Origin: an uncultured Collinsella sp.
GTDB taxonomy: Bacteria > Actinomycetota > Coriobacteriia > Coriobacteriales > Coriobacteriaceae
Assembly: GCA_900541885.1 (NCBI GenBank)
Contig: UQKW01000030.1
Coordinates: forward strand, 1 to 26,387
Length of the DNA: 26,387 nt
Direction: 5' to 3'
Both the position numbers and the translations under genes were made by a program. Every line of letters starts with the position of its first letter. Positions within the stretch are counted from its first letter, which is position 1. The notes beneath the pieces are model-generated. The model was not told the DNA's origin, searched no databases, and worked only from the letters and a program-made list of their open reading frames with translations. Positions 1-7,225 of the stretch are shown in pieces.

Positions 1-39
1 GCTGCGGGAACGGCCTATTTGCTCAATGTGTTCGGCTGA
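1..39 (+). CDS. 3' end of an unidentified gene (partial)
   Basis: Frame 1 is open from the first base and ends in TGA at 37-39, giving the tail AAGTAYLLNVFG. It converges on rnhA, whose stop lies 9 bases further on. Twelve residues are too few to name a family; the hydrophobic tail would fit a membrane or an enzyme C-terminus. It is called only because the frame is open to the edge and stops just before a convergent gene. Confidence 0.4.
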   Translation, partial: AAGTAYLLNVFG

Positions 40-48
40 GATCGGAAA

Positions 49-528
49 TCAACCCTCGTTAAAGCCGGTGTCGATATCGAGGTTACTGCCGTCGGCCGCC
101 GTGGTGGCGAGCTCATCGCAGCGCTCGTTGAGCTCGTGGCCGGCGTGACCCTTAACCCAGATGAACTCAACCTTGTGCTTGCTTTTGGCGGTGAGTAGGC
201 GCTCCCACAGGTCGCGGTTCTTGACGGGCTGCTTGTTGGCGGTTTTCCATCCGCGCTTTTTCCAGCCGTCGATCCAGTGTTTATTGAAAGCGTTGACGAC
301 GTACTGCGAATCGGAATGGACCTCGACCTCGCAGGGGCGGTTAAGTGCCTCGAGCGCCACGATGACCGCCATGAGCTCCATGCGGTTGTTGGTGGTCTTG
401 GCGTAGCCGCGCGAAAGCTCGGAGGTGAAGGTCTTGCCGGCGGGGTTGGTGTATTTGAGCACGGCGCCGTAGCCGCCGCGTCCCGGATTTGATCGGGCCG
501 AGCCGTCGGTATAGATGATGACCTTCAC
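49..528 (-). CDS. rnhA: Ribonuclease HI
   Basis: Type 1 RNase H, which cuts the RNA strand of RNA-DNA hybrids (R-loops, Okazaki primers) in the cytoplasm using two metal ions. The 159 residues match the usual length of bacterial RNase HI (about 155). All expected catalytic residues are visible: D8 in YTDGS, E51 in NNRMEL, D73 in HSDSQYV, H128 in VKGHAGH and D138 in NERCDELA. The basic loop KHWIDGWKKRGWKT, the substrate-binding handle of the E. coli type, is present. The start is GTG with AAAGGA upstream; the overlapping ATG one base earlier is followed directly by a stop. It is separated by about 100 bases from the LysR gene upstream and may be transcribed alone. Confidence 0.95.
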   Translation of the reverse strand: MKVIIYTDGSARSNPGRGGYGAVLKYTNPAGKTFTSELSRGYAKTTNNRMELMAVIVALEALNRPCEVEVHSDSQYVVNAFNKHWIDGWKKRGWKTANKQPVKNRDLWERLLTAKSKHKVEFIWVKGHAGHELNERCDELATTAADGSNLDIDTGFNEG

Positions 529-627
529 ATGGTTCCTTTCGTTGGGTACGTTTCGTGCGAGTGACCATTGTAGCGCCGCGTTCGTCGAGGGCTAGCAATC
601 TACGATTTCTACCCCGTCTTCCGACAG

Positions 628-1530
628 TTAGTTGGCATGGATGATGCGGTTGAGCTCGTCGAGGTATTGCTGCAAGAGGGGAGAGGGCTTGCGCTCGTCG
701 TGCATGATATAGCCTACGTGCATCGTTGGGGCGTCTGCTAACGGGATCGATGCCACACCCCATTGCATTTCATTGGAGAGGACACCGGTCGACAGGGTGT
801 AGCCGTTCGACGTGATAAGTAAGTTAGTAAGTGTTCCGCGGTCCGAGATTCGTATGTTGCGGTCGCAAGGGATATAGCTAAAAGGTTCCTCGGCGTAATA
901 GAAGGAGTTTGAGGTTCCCTGCTCAAAGCTGTAGCGCGTATATGGTGTGAGGTCGGCAAGGGACAGCTGAGGGCGGCGTGCGAGCGGGTGGCGCTCGCTA
1001 ACGAAGACGTGGACCGTCGCGTCGAATAGGGGATGGAAGCTCGCGCGCGCATCGGCGAAGGCCTTCTGCAGGACGCGGGCGTTAAAGTCGTCCAGATAGA
1101 GGATGCCGATGTCGCTGCGAAACGCGCGGACGTCATCGATGATCTGCGATGTGGTGGTCTCGCGCATGATGAACTCGAACTTGCTGTCGCGGCAGCGCTC
1201 GACTACGTTGACAAAGGCCTCGACCGAAAAGGCGTAGTGCTGGGCGGAAATGGCGAGGCGGGCTTGCGGGGTACCGCCGTCCTCGTAGCGGGCCTCAAGC
1301 ATGTCGGCCTGCTCTACGACCTGGCGTGCATAACCCAAAAGCTCGGTGCCGTCGTTGGTGAGTGCAACACCGCGGCTAGAGCGCGTAAAGATTTCGATAT
1401 GAAGTTCCTGTTCCAGGCTTTTGACGGCGTTGGAGATATTGGACTGTGCGGTATAGAGGCGCTGAGCTGCGGCGTTGATCGAACCGGACTCTGCCACGGC
1501 GATCAAAAAGCGAAGCTGCTGGAGGGTCAT
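628..1530 (-). CDS. LysR-type transcriptional regulator
   Basis: A 300-residue protein of normal LysR length. The N-terminal winged helix-turn-helix is clear in residues 1-60 (MTLQQLRFLIAVAESGSI, then AAQRLYTAQSNISNAVKSLE). A substrate-binding-like effector domain follows from about residue 90. The family binds T-N11-A type inverted repeats and usually controls the divergent gene. Here the divergent gene is metY, and a perfect 7-bp inverted repeat lies 20 bases upstream of this start, so control of sulfur amino acid metabolism is a reasonable inference. The C-terminal half does not identify the ligand. The ATG start has AAAGGA about 11 bases upstream. Confidence 0.9.
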   Translation of the reverse strand: MTLQQLRFLIAVAESGSINAAAQRLYTAQSNISNAVKSLEQELHIEIFTRSSRGVALTNDGTELLGYARQVVEQADMLEARYEDGGTPQARLAISAQHYAFSVEAFVNVVERCRDSKFEFIMRETTTSQIIDDVRAFRSDIGILYLDDFNARVLQKAFADARASFHPLFDATVHVFVSERHPLARRPQLSLADLTPYTRYSFEQGTSNSFYYAEEPFSYIPCDRNIRISDRGTLTNLLITSNGYTLSTGVLSNEMQWGVASIPLADAPTMHVGYIMHDERKPSPLLQQYLDELNRIIHAN

Positions 1531-1550
1531 CGGCGCCCGTCCTTTCGATA

Positions 1551-1571
1551 GTTATCTATAAAACAGATAAC
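1551..1571. promoter_or_regulatory. Inverted repeat, candidate LysR operator
   Basis: GTTATCT and AGATAAC form a perfect 7-bp inverted repeat with a 7-base spacer in the divergent LysR-metY region. It lies 20 bases from the metY -35 box and 20 bases from the LysR start, a normal position for a LysR box that both autoregulates and activates. The assignment to this regulator is an inference from position. Confidence 0.5.
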
Positions 1572-1591
1572 AAGTTAGCGCTTTTAAGTGA

Positions 1592-1620
1592 TTGACCGAG
1601 CGAAACAATGCCCGTACTAT
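1592..1620 (+). promoter_or_regulatory. Promoter of the metY transcript
   Basis: TTGACC at 1592-1597 and TACTAT at 1615-1620 are separated by exactly 17 bases. Transcription would start near 1627, leaving a leader of roughly 175 nt before metY. That is long enough to hold the peptide and hairpins described separately. Confidence 0.7.
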
Positions 1621-1675
1621 TCAAAACACACAAAGGCGGTAGGTAATTAAACCGACCACGGAACCGGGATGCGAA

Positions 1676-1749
1676 AGGAGGCCTGCATATGAATTGCTTA
1701 CCAAGACGAATGCCGGGCTCCTGTTTGCGCCCGTCGGCGTGATCAGGAG
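1676..1749 (+). promoter_or_regulatory. Alternative hairpins in the metY leader
   Basis: Bases 1676-1683 (AGGAGGCC) pair with 1715-1722 (GGGCTCCT), seven of eight positions, hiding the leader ribosome site. Bases 1718-1723 (CTCCTG) pair perfectly with 1744-1749 (CAGGAG), with an inner CGCC/GGCG stem at 1728-1731 and 1736-1739. The two share 1718-1722 and exclude each other. A ribosome on the leader peptide would choose between them. No U-rich terminator follows, so the effect would be on translation, RNA decay or Rho access. Confidence 0.4.
1689..1742 (+). CDS. Putative leader peptide upstream of metY
   Basis: A 17-codon frame (MNCLPRRMPGSCLRPSA, TGA) with an excellent ribosome site: GAAAGGAGG at 1673-1681, 7 bases before the ATG. 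It lies inside the metY leader between the promoter and metY. It has cysteines at codons 3 and 12 and methionine at codon 8. Its own ribosome site can pair with codons 9-12, and those codons can pair instead with bases just after the stop. This is the layout of a translated regulatory leader. The amino acid sensed, if any, is not shown by the sequence; cysteine is the natural guess because MetY fixes sulfide. Confidence 0.55.
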   Translation: MNCLPRRMPGSCLRPSA

Positions 1750-1803
1750 ACAGCGACTTACTTCTCTCTTTTTATTTACTTTTGTTCGATCAAGGAGATC
1801 ATC

Positions 1804-3114
1804 ATGAGCCAGTTCATCAACAACCCCGAGCACACCTTTGGTTTCGATACCCTGCAGCTGCACGTTGGCCAGGAGAGTGCCGATCCTGCATCCGACTCCC
1901 GTGCCGTGCCTATCTACCAGACCACGAGCTATGTGTTCCGCAACTCCCAGCACGCCGCCGACCGCTTTGGTCTTGCCGACGCCGGAAACATCTACGGCCG
2001 TCTGACCAACTCCACCCAGGGCGTCTTCGAGGATCGTATCGCCGCGCTCGAGGGTGGCGTGGCAGGTCTTGCCGTCGCCTCCGGTGCTGCTGCCATCACC
2101 TATACCCTGCAGGCTCTTGCCCAGGCCGGTGACCACGTGGTGGCTCAGAAGACCATCTACGGTGGCTCCTACAACCTGCTGGAGCATACGCTCTCCCAGT
2201 TTGGCGTCGAGACCACCTTCGTCGATGCCCACAACCTGGACGAGGTCGAGGGCGCCATCAAGGACAACACCACGGTCATCTATCTCGAGACGCTCGGCAA
2301 CCCCAACTCCGACATCCCCAACATCGACGCCATCTCCGAGATCGCCAAGAAGCACGGTCTGCCGGTTGTCGTCGACAACACTTTCGGCACCCCGTATCTG
2401 TTCCGCCCGCTGGAGCATGGTGCCAACATCGTCGTCCACTCCGCAACCAAGTTCATCGGCGGCCACGGCACCTCGCTGGGCGGCGTGATCGTCGACGGCG
2501 GTAACTTCGATTGGAAGGCGAGCGGAAAGTACGCGCAGATCGCCGAGCCCAACCCCTCCTACCATGGCGTCTCGTTTGCCGAGGCTGCCGGTCCCGCCGC
2601 CTTCGCAACCTATGTCCGCGCCATCCTGCTGCGTGACGAGGGCGCCTGCATCAGCCCGTTCAACGCCTGGGTCCTGCTCCAGGGCACCGAGACTCTGTCG
2701 CTGCGCGTTGACCGTCATGTCGAGAACACCAAGAAGGTCGTTGAGTTCCTGGCTGGTGACAGCCATGTTGCCAAGGTGAATCACCCGAGCCTGCCTGAGC
2801 ACCCCGATCACGAGCTCTATCAGAAGTACTTCCCCAACGGCGGTGCCTCGATCTTTACCTTTGAGATTAAGGGTGGCCAGGAGGCAGCTTGGAAGTTCAT
2901 TGATCATCTGCAGGTGTTCTCGCTGCTCGCCAACGTGGCCGACGTCAAGTCGCTCGTCGTGCACCCGGCTACCACCACGCACTCCCAGCTGTCTGCCGAG
3001 GAGCTCGCCGAGCAGAACATCACGCCCTCCACGATCCGTCTTTCCATCGGTACCGAGAATGCCGAGGATATCATTTGGGATCTGAAGCAGGCCTTCGCCG
3101 CGCTGGACGAGTAA
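1804..3114 (+). CDS. metY: O-acetylhomoserine sulfhydrylase (aminocarboxypropyltransferase)
   Basis: A PLP enzyme of the Cys/Met metabolism family, making homocysteine from O-acetylhomoserine and sulfide, with acetate released, in the cytoplasm. The 436 residues match the MetY subgroup (about 430), longer than MetB/MetC enzymes (about 380-400). Visible landmarks are PIYQTTSYVF (34-45), the cofactor aspartate D191 in VVVDNTFGTP, and the Schiff-base lysine K216 in HSATKFIGGHGT. The C-terminal VKSLVVHPATTTH contains the substrate-binding loop. The ATG has AAGGAG about 6 bases upstream. It is transcribed alone, between its own promoter and a strong terminator. The divergent LysR gene and the leader suggest two levels of control. 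A related lyase activity cannot be excluded, but MetY is the best fit. Confidence 0.93.
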   Translation: MSQFINNPEHTFGFDTLQLHVGQESADPASDSRAVPIYQTTSYVFRNSQHAADRFGLADAGNIYGRLTNSTQGVFEDRIAALEGGVAGLAVASGAAAITYTLQALAQAGDHVVAQKTIYGGSYNLLEHTLSQFGVETTFVDAHNLDEVEGAIKDNTTVIYLETLGNPNSDIPNIDAISEIAKKHGLPVVVDNTFGTPYLFRPLEHGANIVVHSATKFIGGHGTSLGGVIVDGGNFDWKASGKYAQIAEPNPSYHGVSFAEAAGPAAFATYVRAILLRDEGACISPFNAWVLLQGTETLSLRVDRHVENTKKVVEFLAGDSHVAKVNHPSLPEHPDHELYQKYFPNGGASIFTFEIKGGQEAAWKFIDHLQVFSLLANVADVKSLVVHPATTTHSQLSAEELAEQNITPSTIRLSIGTENAEDIIWDLKQAFAALDE

Positions 3115-3176
3115 GGCGACTTGTGCAAGGACCCCTTGCGACTCGATAGGTATAACTGTATAAAATGCCTGCTCAA

Positions 3177-3215
3177 GGCACCTGTGCGAACAATGGTTGC
3201 ACAGGTGCCTTTTTT
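3177..3215 (+). terminator. Intrinsic terminator of metY
   Basis: A perfect 11-bp stem (GGCACCTGTGC at 3177-3187, GCACAGGTGCC at 3199-3209) with an 11-base loop is followed by six Ts. It ends the metY transcript 60 bases after the stop. Confidence 0.9.
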
Positions 3216-3426
3216 GCATAGAGAGGGCGCAAAAACAGGGTTTTTGACACGCTTTATGCATTCGAGTTGTGGAAAACTCCTGTTGAGAGGATGTGAGTTT
3301 TACGCAATTGACGTGCGCCTTTTAAGTAAAACCGCAGGTCGCGATTTGCTCGGGGTACTATGCAGCGCGATCGAATCACACGCAGCTCAAACGCAGCAAA
3401 AACGCACTACGGAGGTTTCCAGCTAC

Positions 3427-4203
3427 ATGAGGATTGATTCACGAAAACCGAAAGCCGCCGCCCTTTCCGCCGCTCTGACCGTGGCACTTTTGGCGGGCGC
3501 CGGTGCAACTGATGCCCACGCCGCAACACTGTCCGATACGGTTGGATCTACGCCGTCCGAGACGACGCTGGTGCAGCCCGTTGACTATCGCGGCGATGGT
3601 TATGGTTCCATGCAGGAGTGGAACGCCTCGATGGAGGCCAAGCGCGATTCCCTGGAGATGCGCGCTCAGATCATCATGAACATGTACGGTGACTATGCCA
3701 CCGATGACGAGCGCGCTGTGCTGCAGGGCTGTAACGATGGCGCGGGCAGCCTGTTGACGATGGGGGAGGTCGATGCGAAGTCGACCGAGCTCGATGAGCT
3801 TCGCACTGCGCTTGAGGATGCCAAGCGCGAAGCGCTCGAGGCTGCTGCCGCCGAGGCGGAGGCTGCCGAGGCCGCCCAGGCTTCGTGCTACAACGCCGGT
3901 TACACTTCGTCCTACGCGTCTGCCGCGTCCTGCGCGAACGGATCGGGCCTGACGCGCTCTGCGGGTGTCAATAACTACAACGGGCGCCGCGAGACCTATT
4001 ACAGCAGCAATGTGCTTTATCACTATCGCACGGGCGAATGGACTCAGGATTCTGAGGGCTTTTGGCGCGATTCCGACGGCTATTACGTTGTTGCCGCGGG
4101 CGATATGGCCCAGGGCTCGACCTTTACGGGCTCCAAGGGTGATTGCAAGGTCTATGACTCCGGCTGCGCTGCCGGAACCACCGACTACTACACCGGTTGG
4201 TAA
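3427..4203 (+). CDS. Secreted protein with coiled coil and C-terminal 3D-like domain
   Basis: A 258-residue secreted protein. The ATG at 3427 follows GGAGG by about 11 bases and begins a signal peptide: a basic start (MRIDSRKPK), a hydrophobic core, and an AHA-AT cleavage site near residue 32. Residues about 100-150 are Ala/Glu/Lys-rich and likely a coiled coil. The last 80 residues (ETYYSSNVLYHYRT, EGFWRDSDGYYVVAA, KVYDSGCAAGT) resemble the small 3D-type beta-barrel domain found on cell-wall proteins of gram-positive bacteria. A role at the cell wall is likely; lytic activity is not shown. The frame is open well upstream of 3427, but that stretch spans the metY terminator and lacks a ribosome site. 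In the 209 bases before the start I found no known riboswitch; TACTAT at 3356 may be a -10 box. Confidence 0.75.
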   Translation: MRIDSRKPKAAALSAALTVALLAGAGATDAHAATLSDTVGSTPSETTLVQPVDYRGDGYGSMQEWNASMEAKRDSLEMRAQIIMNMYGDYATDDERAVLQGCNDGAGSLLTMGEVDAKSTELDELRTALEDAKREALEAAAAEAEAAEAAQASCYNAGYTSSYASAASCANGSGLTRSAGVNNYNGRRETYYSSNVLYHYRTGEWTQDSEGFWRDSDGYYVVAAGDMAQGSTFTGSKGDCKVYDSGCAAGTTDYYTGW

Positions 4204-4389
4204 TTTTTCTGCATCACGGATATTTGGCGGACGGGCGTCTTTACCGAGCTTTAGGGCAACGTAAGGACGTCCGTTCTATGTATGCGTTTGAGTTAACAGA
4301 GCCCTTACCGTGGCGGTACGCTGGGCGAATGGATGCGGAGCACACTGGTTCTTGAGAAATAAGGTCTTTCTCTTGGAGGAAGTGGTCTT

Positions 4390-4596
4390 GTGAATGCTCG
4401 AGATATTGCCGTTGCCGCCGTCGCGTTGATGCTTGGCTGCCTTGGTCCCACGGCCGCGCTCGTCGCGGGCATGCAGGGGACATGCGGGGCTGCTCCTATC
4501 GTGGTCGGCGTGCTGATCGCGGCCACGCTGCTGGGAAGCGCCGGTGTTGTCCTTTGTCGCAACGATGAGGACGAGGTTCCGGAGTCGCAACGCTAG
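4390..4596 (+). CDS. Small two-helix membrane protein
   Basis: A 68-residue protein starting at GTG 4390 with TTGGAGGA about 9 bases upstream. Two hydrophobic segments, roughly residues 5-26 and 36-56, are separated by a short Gly/Cys-containing turn. The acidic tail (NDEDEVPESQR) would lie on the cytoplasmic side. I recognise no family. It sits alone between the secreted protein and a terminator. The 186 bases before it contain no other gene that I can support. Function unknown; reality is supported by the ribosome site, the clean membrane pattern and the terminator behind it. Confidence 0.6.
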   Translation: MNARDIAVAAVALMLGCLGPTAALVAGMQGTCGAAPIVVGVLIAATLLGSAGVVLCRNDEDEVPESQR

Positions 4597-4635
4597 CTGT
4601 TGTGAGATTGACCGCCGGTCATAGACGAAGATGAA

Positions 4636-4671
4636 AGCCGCCGTAAGGGGAGTGCTCCTTGCGGCGGTTTT
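4636..4671. terminator. Bidirectional terminator between convergent genes
   Basis: The stem CCGCCGTAAGG (4638-4648) pairs with CCTTGCGGCGG (4657-4667), with one wobble pair. As run on each side (4634-4636) and TTTT (4668-4671) serve both the small membrane protein gene and the ketopantoate-reductase gene on the other strand. Confidence 0.8.
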
Positions 4672-4704
4672 GCTGCTAAGGCTGTTGAATGCGGCGCGTT
4701 GGCG

Positions 4705-5619
4705 TTACCAGCTTGCCTCGATATCGCGAATGCGCTGATAGAGCCATTCGTTCTGCGGAACCTGGATATCGTGCTTGGCCGCGAGGCGGCGGACGGTGCC
4801 CGCGAACTCCTCGACCTCTGTTTTGCGCTGCGCGATGCGGTCCTGAGCCATTGAGGGCATACCGGCGGGGTCGATTCCCTCGATGAGGTGCACCATTTGC
4901 GTCAGGTCTGCTTCGGTCAGCTCAACGCCCTCGGCGTTGGCAACCGCAAGCGTCTCGCGCATGGCGGAGACAAAACAGCGGCGCTGCTCGGAGCCCGGCT
5001 CCGTGGCGCTTCCGTAGGTCCCGCCGTAGGCCATGCAGGTCTGGTTGATGCCGTCGTTGAGCATGAGTTTGGCCCACATGCGGTGCGCAATATCGCGCTC
5101 GACGGTATGGGCGATGCCGCAGCGCGTGTAGAGCCCGTCGATAGCGGCGACGGTCGCGGGGTCCGTGCCGGCCGCCGCGCCAAAGCGGATCTCGCCCGCA
5201 TTGGTAAAGGTGAGCGCGCCGTTGAGGAACACGGCGTCCATGCCCTGGCAGATACCCAGGACGGTATGCTCCCAGCCAAAGCGTTCGGCAATCTTTTGCT
5301 CGCTCGTAATGCCGTTGCATAGCGAGGCGATGAGCGTGTTGGGTCCCACGACGCGCTCCATAGTCTTGAGTGCTTGGTCGAGACCGGTGGTCTTGACTGT
5401 CAGGATGACCAGATCGGCGGGCGTCGCCTCGCTGGCGCGGACGGACGTGAGATCGCAGGGCTTGCCGTTGACAGTGAGCGCATCGCCCGCGTGACGCTCA
5501 AAACGGGTGTCATCCATGATGTATTCGACGGCGTCGTTGCCGAGCGCCCGGGCGATCATGCTGCCGTAGAGCAGGCCGACGCCGCCCTTGCCGATAAAGG
5601 CGACCTTGTTGATCTGCAT
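4705..5619 (-). CDS. Ketopantoate reductase (ApbA/PanE) family protein
   Basis: NADPH-dependent reductase family whose founding member reduces 2-dehydropantoate to pantoate for pantothenate and CoA synthesis. The N-terminal Rossmann fold shows FIGKGGVGLLYG (residues 9-20), a GxGxxG-like loop. The helical C-terminal domain contains the conserved lysine segment (AHRMWAKLMLNDGINQTCM), corresponding to the catalytic Lys and the following Asn of the family. With 304 residues it has normal length. I chose ATG 5619 because GGGGAG lies 9 bases upstream; the ATG at 5628 abuts that ribosome site and would add only three residues. No other pantothenate gene is nearby, so a different 2-oxo acid substrate is possible. 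Confidence 0.82.
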   Translation of the reverse strand: MQINKVAFIGKGGVGLLYGSMIARALGNDAVEYIMDDTRFERHAGDALTVNGKPCDLTSVRASEATPADLVILTVKTTGLDQALKTMERVVGPNTLIASLCNGITSEQKIAERFGWEHTVLGICQGMDAVFLNGALTFTNAGEIRFGAAAGTDPATVAAIDGLYTRCGIAHTVERDIAHRMWAKLMLNDGINQTCMAYGGTYGSATEPGSEQRRCFVSAMRETLAVANAEGVELTEADLTQMVHLIEGIDPAGMPSMAQDRIAQRKTEVEEFAGTVRRLAAKHDIQVPQNEWLYQRIRDIEASW

Positions 5620-5638
5620 GTGAATCATCTCCCCATGT

Positions 5639-5664
5639 AAAAGGCGCCCGCGTAAGGGGCGCCT
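5639..5664 (-). terminator. Terminator-like hairpin in the leader of the ketopantoate-reductase gene
   Basis: Read on the minus strand, an 8-bp GC-rich stem (bases 5657-5664 with 5642-5649) is followed by TTT, and then by the ribosome site of the reductase only a few bases on. No other recognised gene on this strand ends here, so it may act as a leader attenuator rather than a plain gene terminator. The U-tract is short. Confidence 0.45.
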
Positions 5665-5712
5665 GATGGATTGTATGCTGCCAGGGTGATTGGTGGGTGC
5701 GCGGGGCGGCTG

Positions 5713-5781
5713 TTATAAAAAAGAAACGTTTGCCTGGACGCTACGCTGCAGGGCAGACCGCAAAGACATGCGCGTGGTCAT
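5713..5781 (-). CDS. Putative 22-codon leader peptide upstream of the reductase
   Basis: The minus strand carries AAAGGAG (5794-5788) six bases before an ATG at 5781. The frame runs 22 codons, begins MTTRMSLRSALQR and ends VSFL at TAA. It lies 94 bases upstream of the reductase start and upstream of the terminator-like hairpin. Peptide, hairpin and gene in this order resemble an attenuated leader. No amino acid is run-enriched, so no sensed compound is proposed. It could equally be a free-standing small gene, or chance. Confidence 0.35.
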   Translation of the reverse strand: MTTRMSLRSALQRSVQANVSFL

Positions 5782-5944
5782 GCCCGGCTCCTTTCATCGG
5801 GCTTTTTGCTGATGTTAAAGCGGTGCCGTGACAGCTCGATTTCTGCTGCGTTACGATACGTTCTCGATTGCGATTCCACGATGTTTCGGCTGCGTGACCA
5901 TTGTGTTTCGCCTTGCCGGGGCGCTGATGGCGAAGGGAGGGGCC

Positions 5945-7135
5945 GTGCAATATCGCGTTGACCCCAAAAGCGGCAACCGTATCTCGGCGTTGGGTCTGGG
6001 CTGCATGAGGTTTCCCGGTGCGCCGGGACGTCCGGATGCGAAGACAGCCGATGCCATCATTTCCCGTGCGGTGGAGCAGGGGATTAATTATCTGGACACC
6101 GCGTATCTCTATCCCGGTAACGAGGCGTGCGTGGGCGCCTCGCTTGAGCGCTTGGGGCTGCGTGACCGGGTGTTGCTGGCGACCAAGTTGCCGCATGCTT
6201 CGTGCAAGTGCGCGGAGGATTTCGACCGGTTCTTCGATGAGCAACTGCGGCGCCTGCGGACCGACCATATCGACTATTACCTCATGCATAACATTACCTC
6301 GCCCGCCCAGTGGGAACGTGTGGTGGCGTTGGGCATTGAGGACTGGATCGCGTGTCAAAAGGCGGCGGGGCGCATTCGCCAGATTGGTTTTTCGTACCAC
6401 GGCAGCGCGGTGGATTTCCTGACGATGCTTGACGCATATGACTGGGATTTTTGCCAGATACAGTACAACTATGCCGGCGAGCGTTACCAAGCGGGAACGG
6501 CAGGACTCATGGCGGCTGCGGAGCGCGGGCTCGCGGTGTTTGTGATGGAGCCGCTGCTGGGCGGGCGTTTAGCGGGCAAGCTGCCGCCACGGGCCCGCGC
6601 TGTGCTCGATAGTGCCCGTGACCCGCATTTGCGCACTCCTGCCGCCTGGGGTCTTTCGTGGGTGTGGAATCATCCTCAGGTGACGATGCTGCTTTCGGGT
6701 ATGACCGATATCGCGCAGGTGGATGAGAATTCGTCACTGGCAGACCTCGCGTTGCCGAATTCGATGACTGCCAACCAGCTCGACACGATTGCGCGCGTGT
6801 TGATGGAGTTTGAGAAATCGAACCGTGTGCCCTGCACGGGATGCGGCTACTGCATGCCATGCCCCAAGGGTATCAACATTCCCGGCTGCTTTGCCGCCTA
6901 CAACGCGAGCTATGCGCACAGCTGGTTTACGGGGCTGTCGCAATACTTTACGGCGAGTGCGGTGCGCACGAGCGAGCCCAAGCTCGTGAGCAATTGCGTC
7001 AAGTGCGGCAAATGCGCGCGCCACTGCCCACAGCACATCGATATTCCCGAGCGTCTCGACGATGTGCGCCGACGTTTCCAGCCTGGTCCCGTGACGGCGG
7101 TGCTTAAGGCCTTCGGCAAAACGCGCTCCTCATGA
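5945..7135 (+). CDS. Aldo/keto reductase with C-terminal 4Fe-4S ferredoxin domain
   Basis: A cytoplasmic oxidoreductase of about 396 residues. The AKR barrel covers roughly residues 1-280, with the catalytic tetrad visible as Asp and Tyr in YLDTAYLYPGNE, Lys in LATKLPHAS and His in IDYYLMHNI. The C-terminus holds two ferredoxin-like cysteine motifs, CTGCGYCMPCPKGINIPGC and CVKCGKCARHCPQHIDIP, each able to bind a 4Fe-4S cluster. This fusion is common in anaerobes and suggests electrons pass between clusters and substrate. GTG 5945 was chosen because AAGGGAGG lies four bases upstream and homologues begin near QYRVDPKSG. Longer versions from 5828 or 5927 lack a ribosome site. Substrate unknown. 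About 280 bases upstream are shared with the divergent reductase leader. Confidence 0.88.
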   Translation: MQYRVDPKSGNRISALGLGCMRFPGAPGRPDAKTADAIISRAVEQGINYLDTAYLYPGNEACVGASLERLGLRDRVLLATKLPHASCKCAEDFDRFFDEQLRRLRTDHIDYYLMHNITSPAQWERVVALGIEDWIACQKAAGRIRQIGFSYHGSAVDFLTMLDAYDWDFCQIQYNYAGERYQAGTAGLMAAAERGLAVFVMEPLLGGRLAGKLPPRARAVLDSARDPHLRTPAAWGLSWVWNHPQVTMLLSGMTDIAQVDENSSLADLALPNSMTANQLDTIARVLMEFEKSNRVPCTGCGYCMPCPKGINIPGCFAAYNASYAHSWFTGLSQYFTASAVRTSEPKLVSNCVKCGKCARHCPQHIDIPERLDDVRRRFQPGPVTAVLKAFGKTRSS

Positions 7136-7213
7136 CCCTTTTATAACTTGCGGTGGAATAGTTCCTGTTTGCGGCAGAATAGGGGCCAAACAGGAACTAT
7201 TTCACCGCAACTG
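7136..7213. repeat. Palindromic intergenic repeat, copy 1
   Basis: Arms 7148-7171 and 7187-7210 pair along 24 bp with a single G-T wobble around a 15-base loop containing CAGAATAGGGG. The flank CCCTTTTATAAC before it and CACCGCAACTGA at its end are shared with copy 2 at 8303-8380. The repeat starts one base after the stop codon of the aldo/keto reductase and ends 12 bases before the next gene. It lacks a U-tract, so it is not a standard terminator. Confidence 0.85.
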
Positions 7214-7225
7214 AAGGGGGCTGTC

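Noticed and set aside
3137..3166. TTGCGA-17-TATAAA just before the metY terminator, as a promoter of a small RNA
   Set aside because: The transcript would consist of the terminator hairpin alone; no independent evidence for an RNA gene.
1621..3261. A long minus-strand open frame opposite metY (over 500 codons), and similar ones opposite the ABC transporter genes (9383-10777, 11031-12068)
   Set aside because: They are shadows of strongly codon-biased, GC-rich genes on the other strand: no ribosome sites, no recognisable domains, and they run across promoters and terminators.
3121..3426. An N-terminal extension of the secreted protein gene back to 3121
   Set aside because: It spans the metY terminator and lacks a ribosome site; the signal peptide begins at 3427 behind GGAGG.
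3218..3426. A c-di-AMP riboswitch before the secreted cell-wall-type protein
   Set aside because: Such riboswitches often precede cell-wall genes, but the conserved core sequences were not found in this leader.
5828..5944. A longer aldo/keto reductase starting at 5828 or 5927
   Set aside because: No ribosome site there; family members begin at the GTG at 5945, which has one.
7148..7225. Similar N-terminal peptides encoded by the palindromic repeats in front of the oxidoreductase and the endonuclease (common pattern MRWN..CLRQNR..ISPQL)
   Set aside because: The resemblance comes from the shared DNA repeat read in the same frame. Both genes have their own start and ribosome site downstream, so it is not a shared protein domain.
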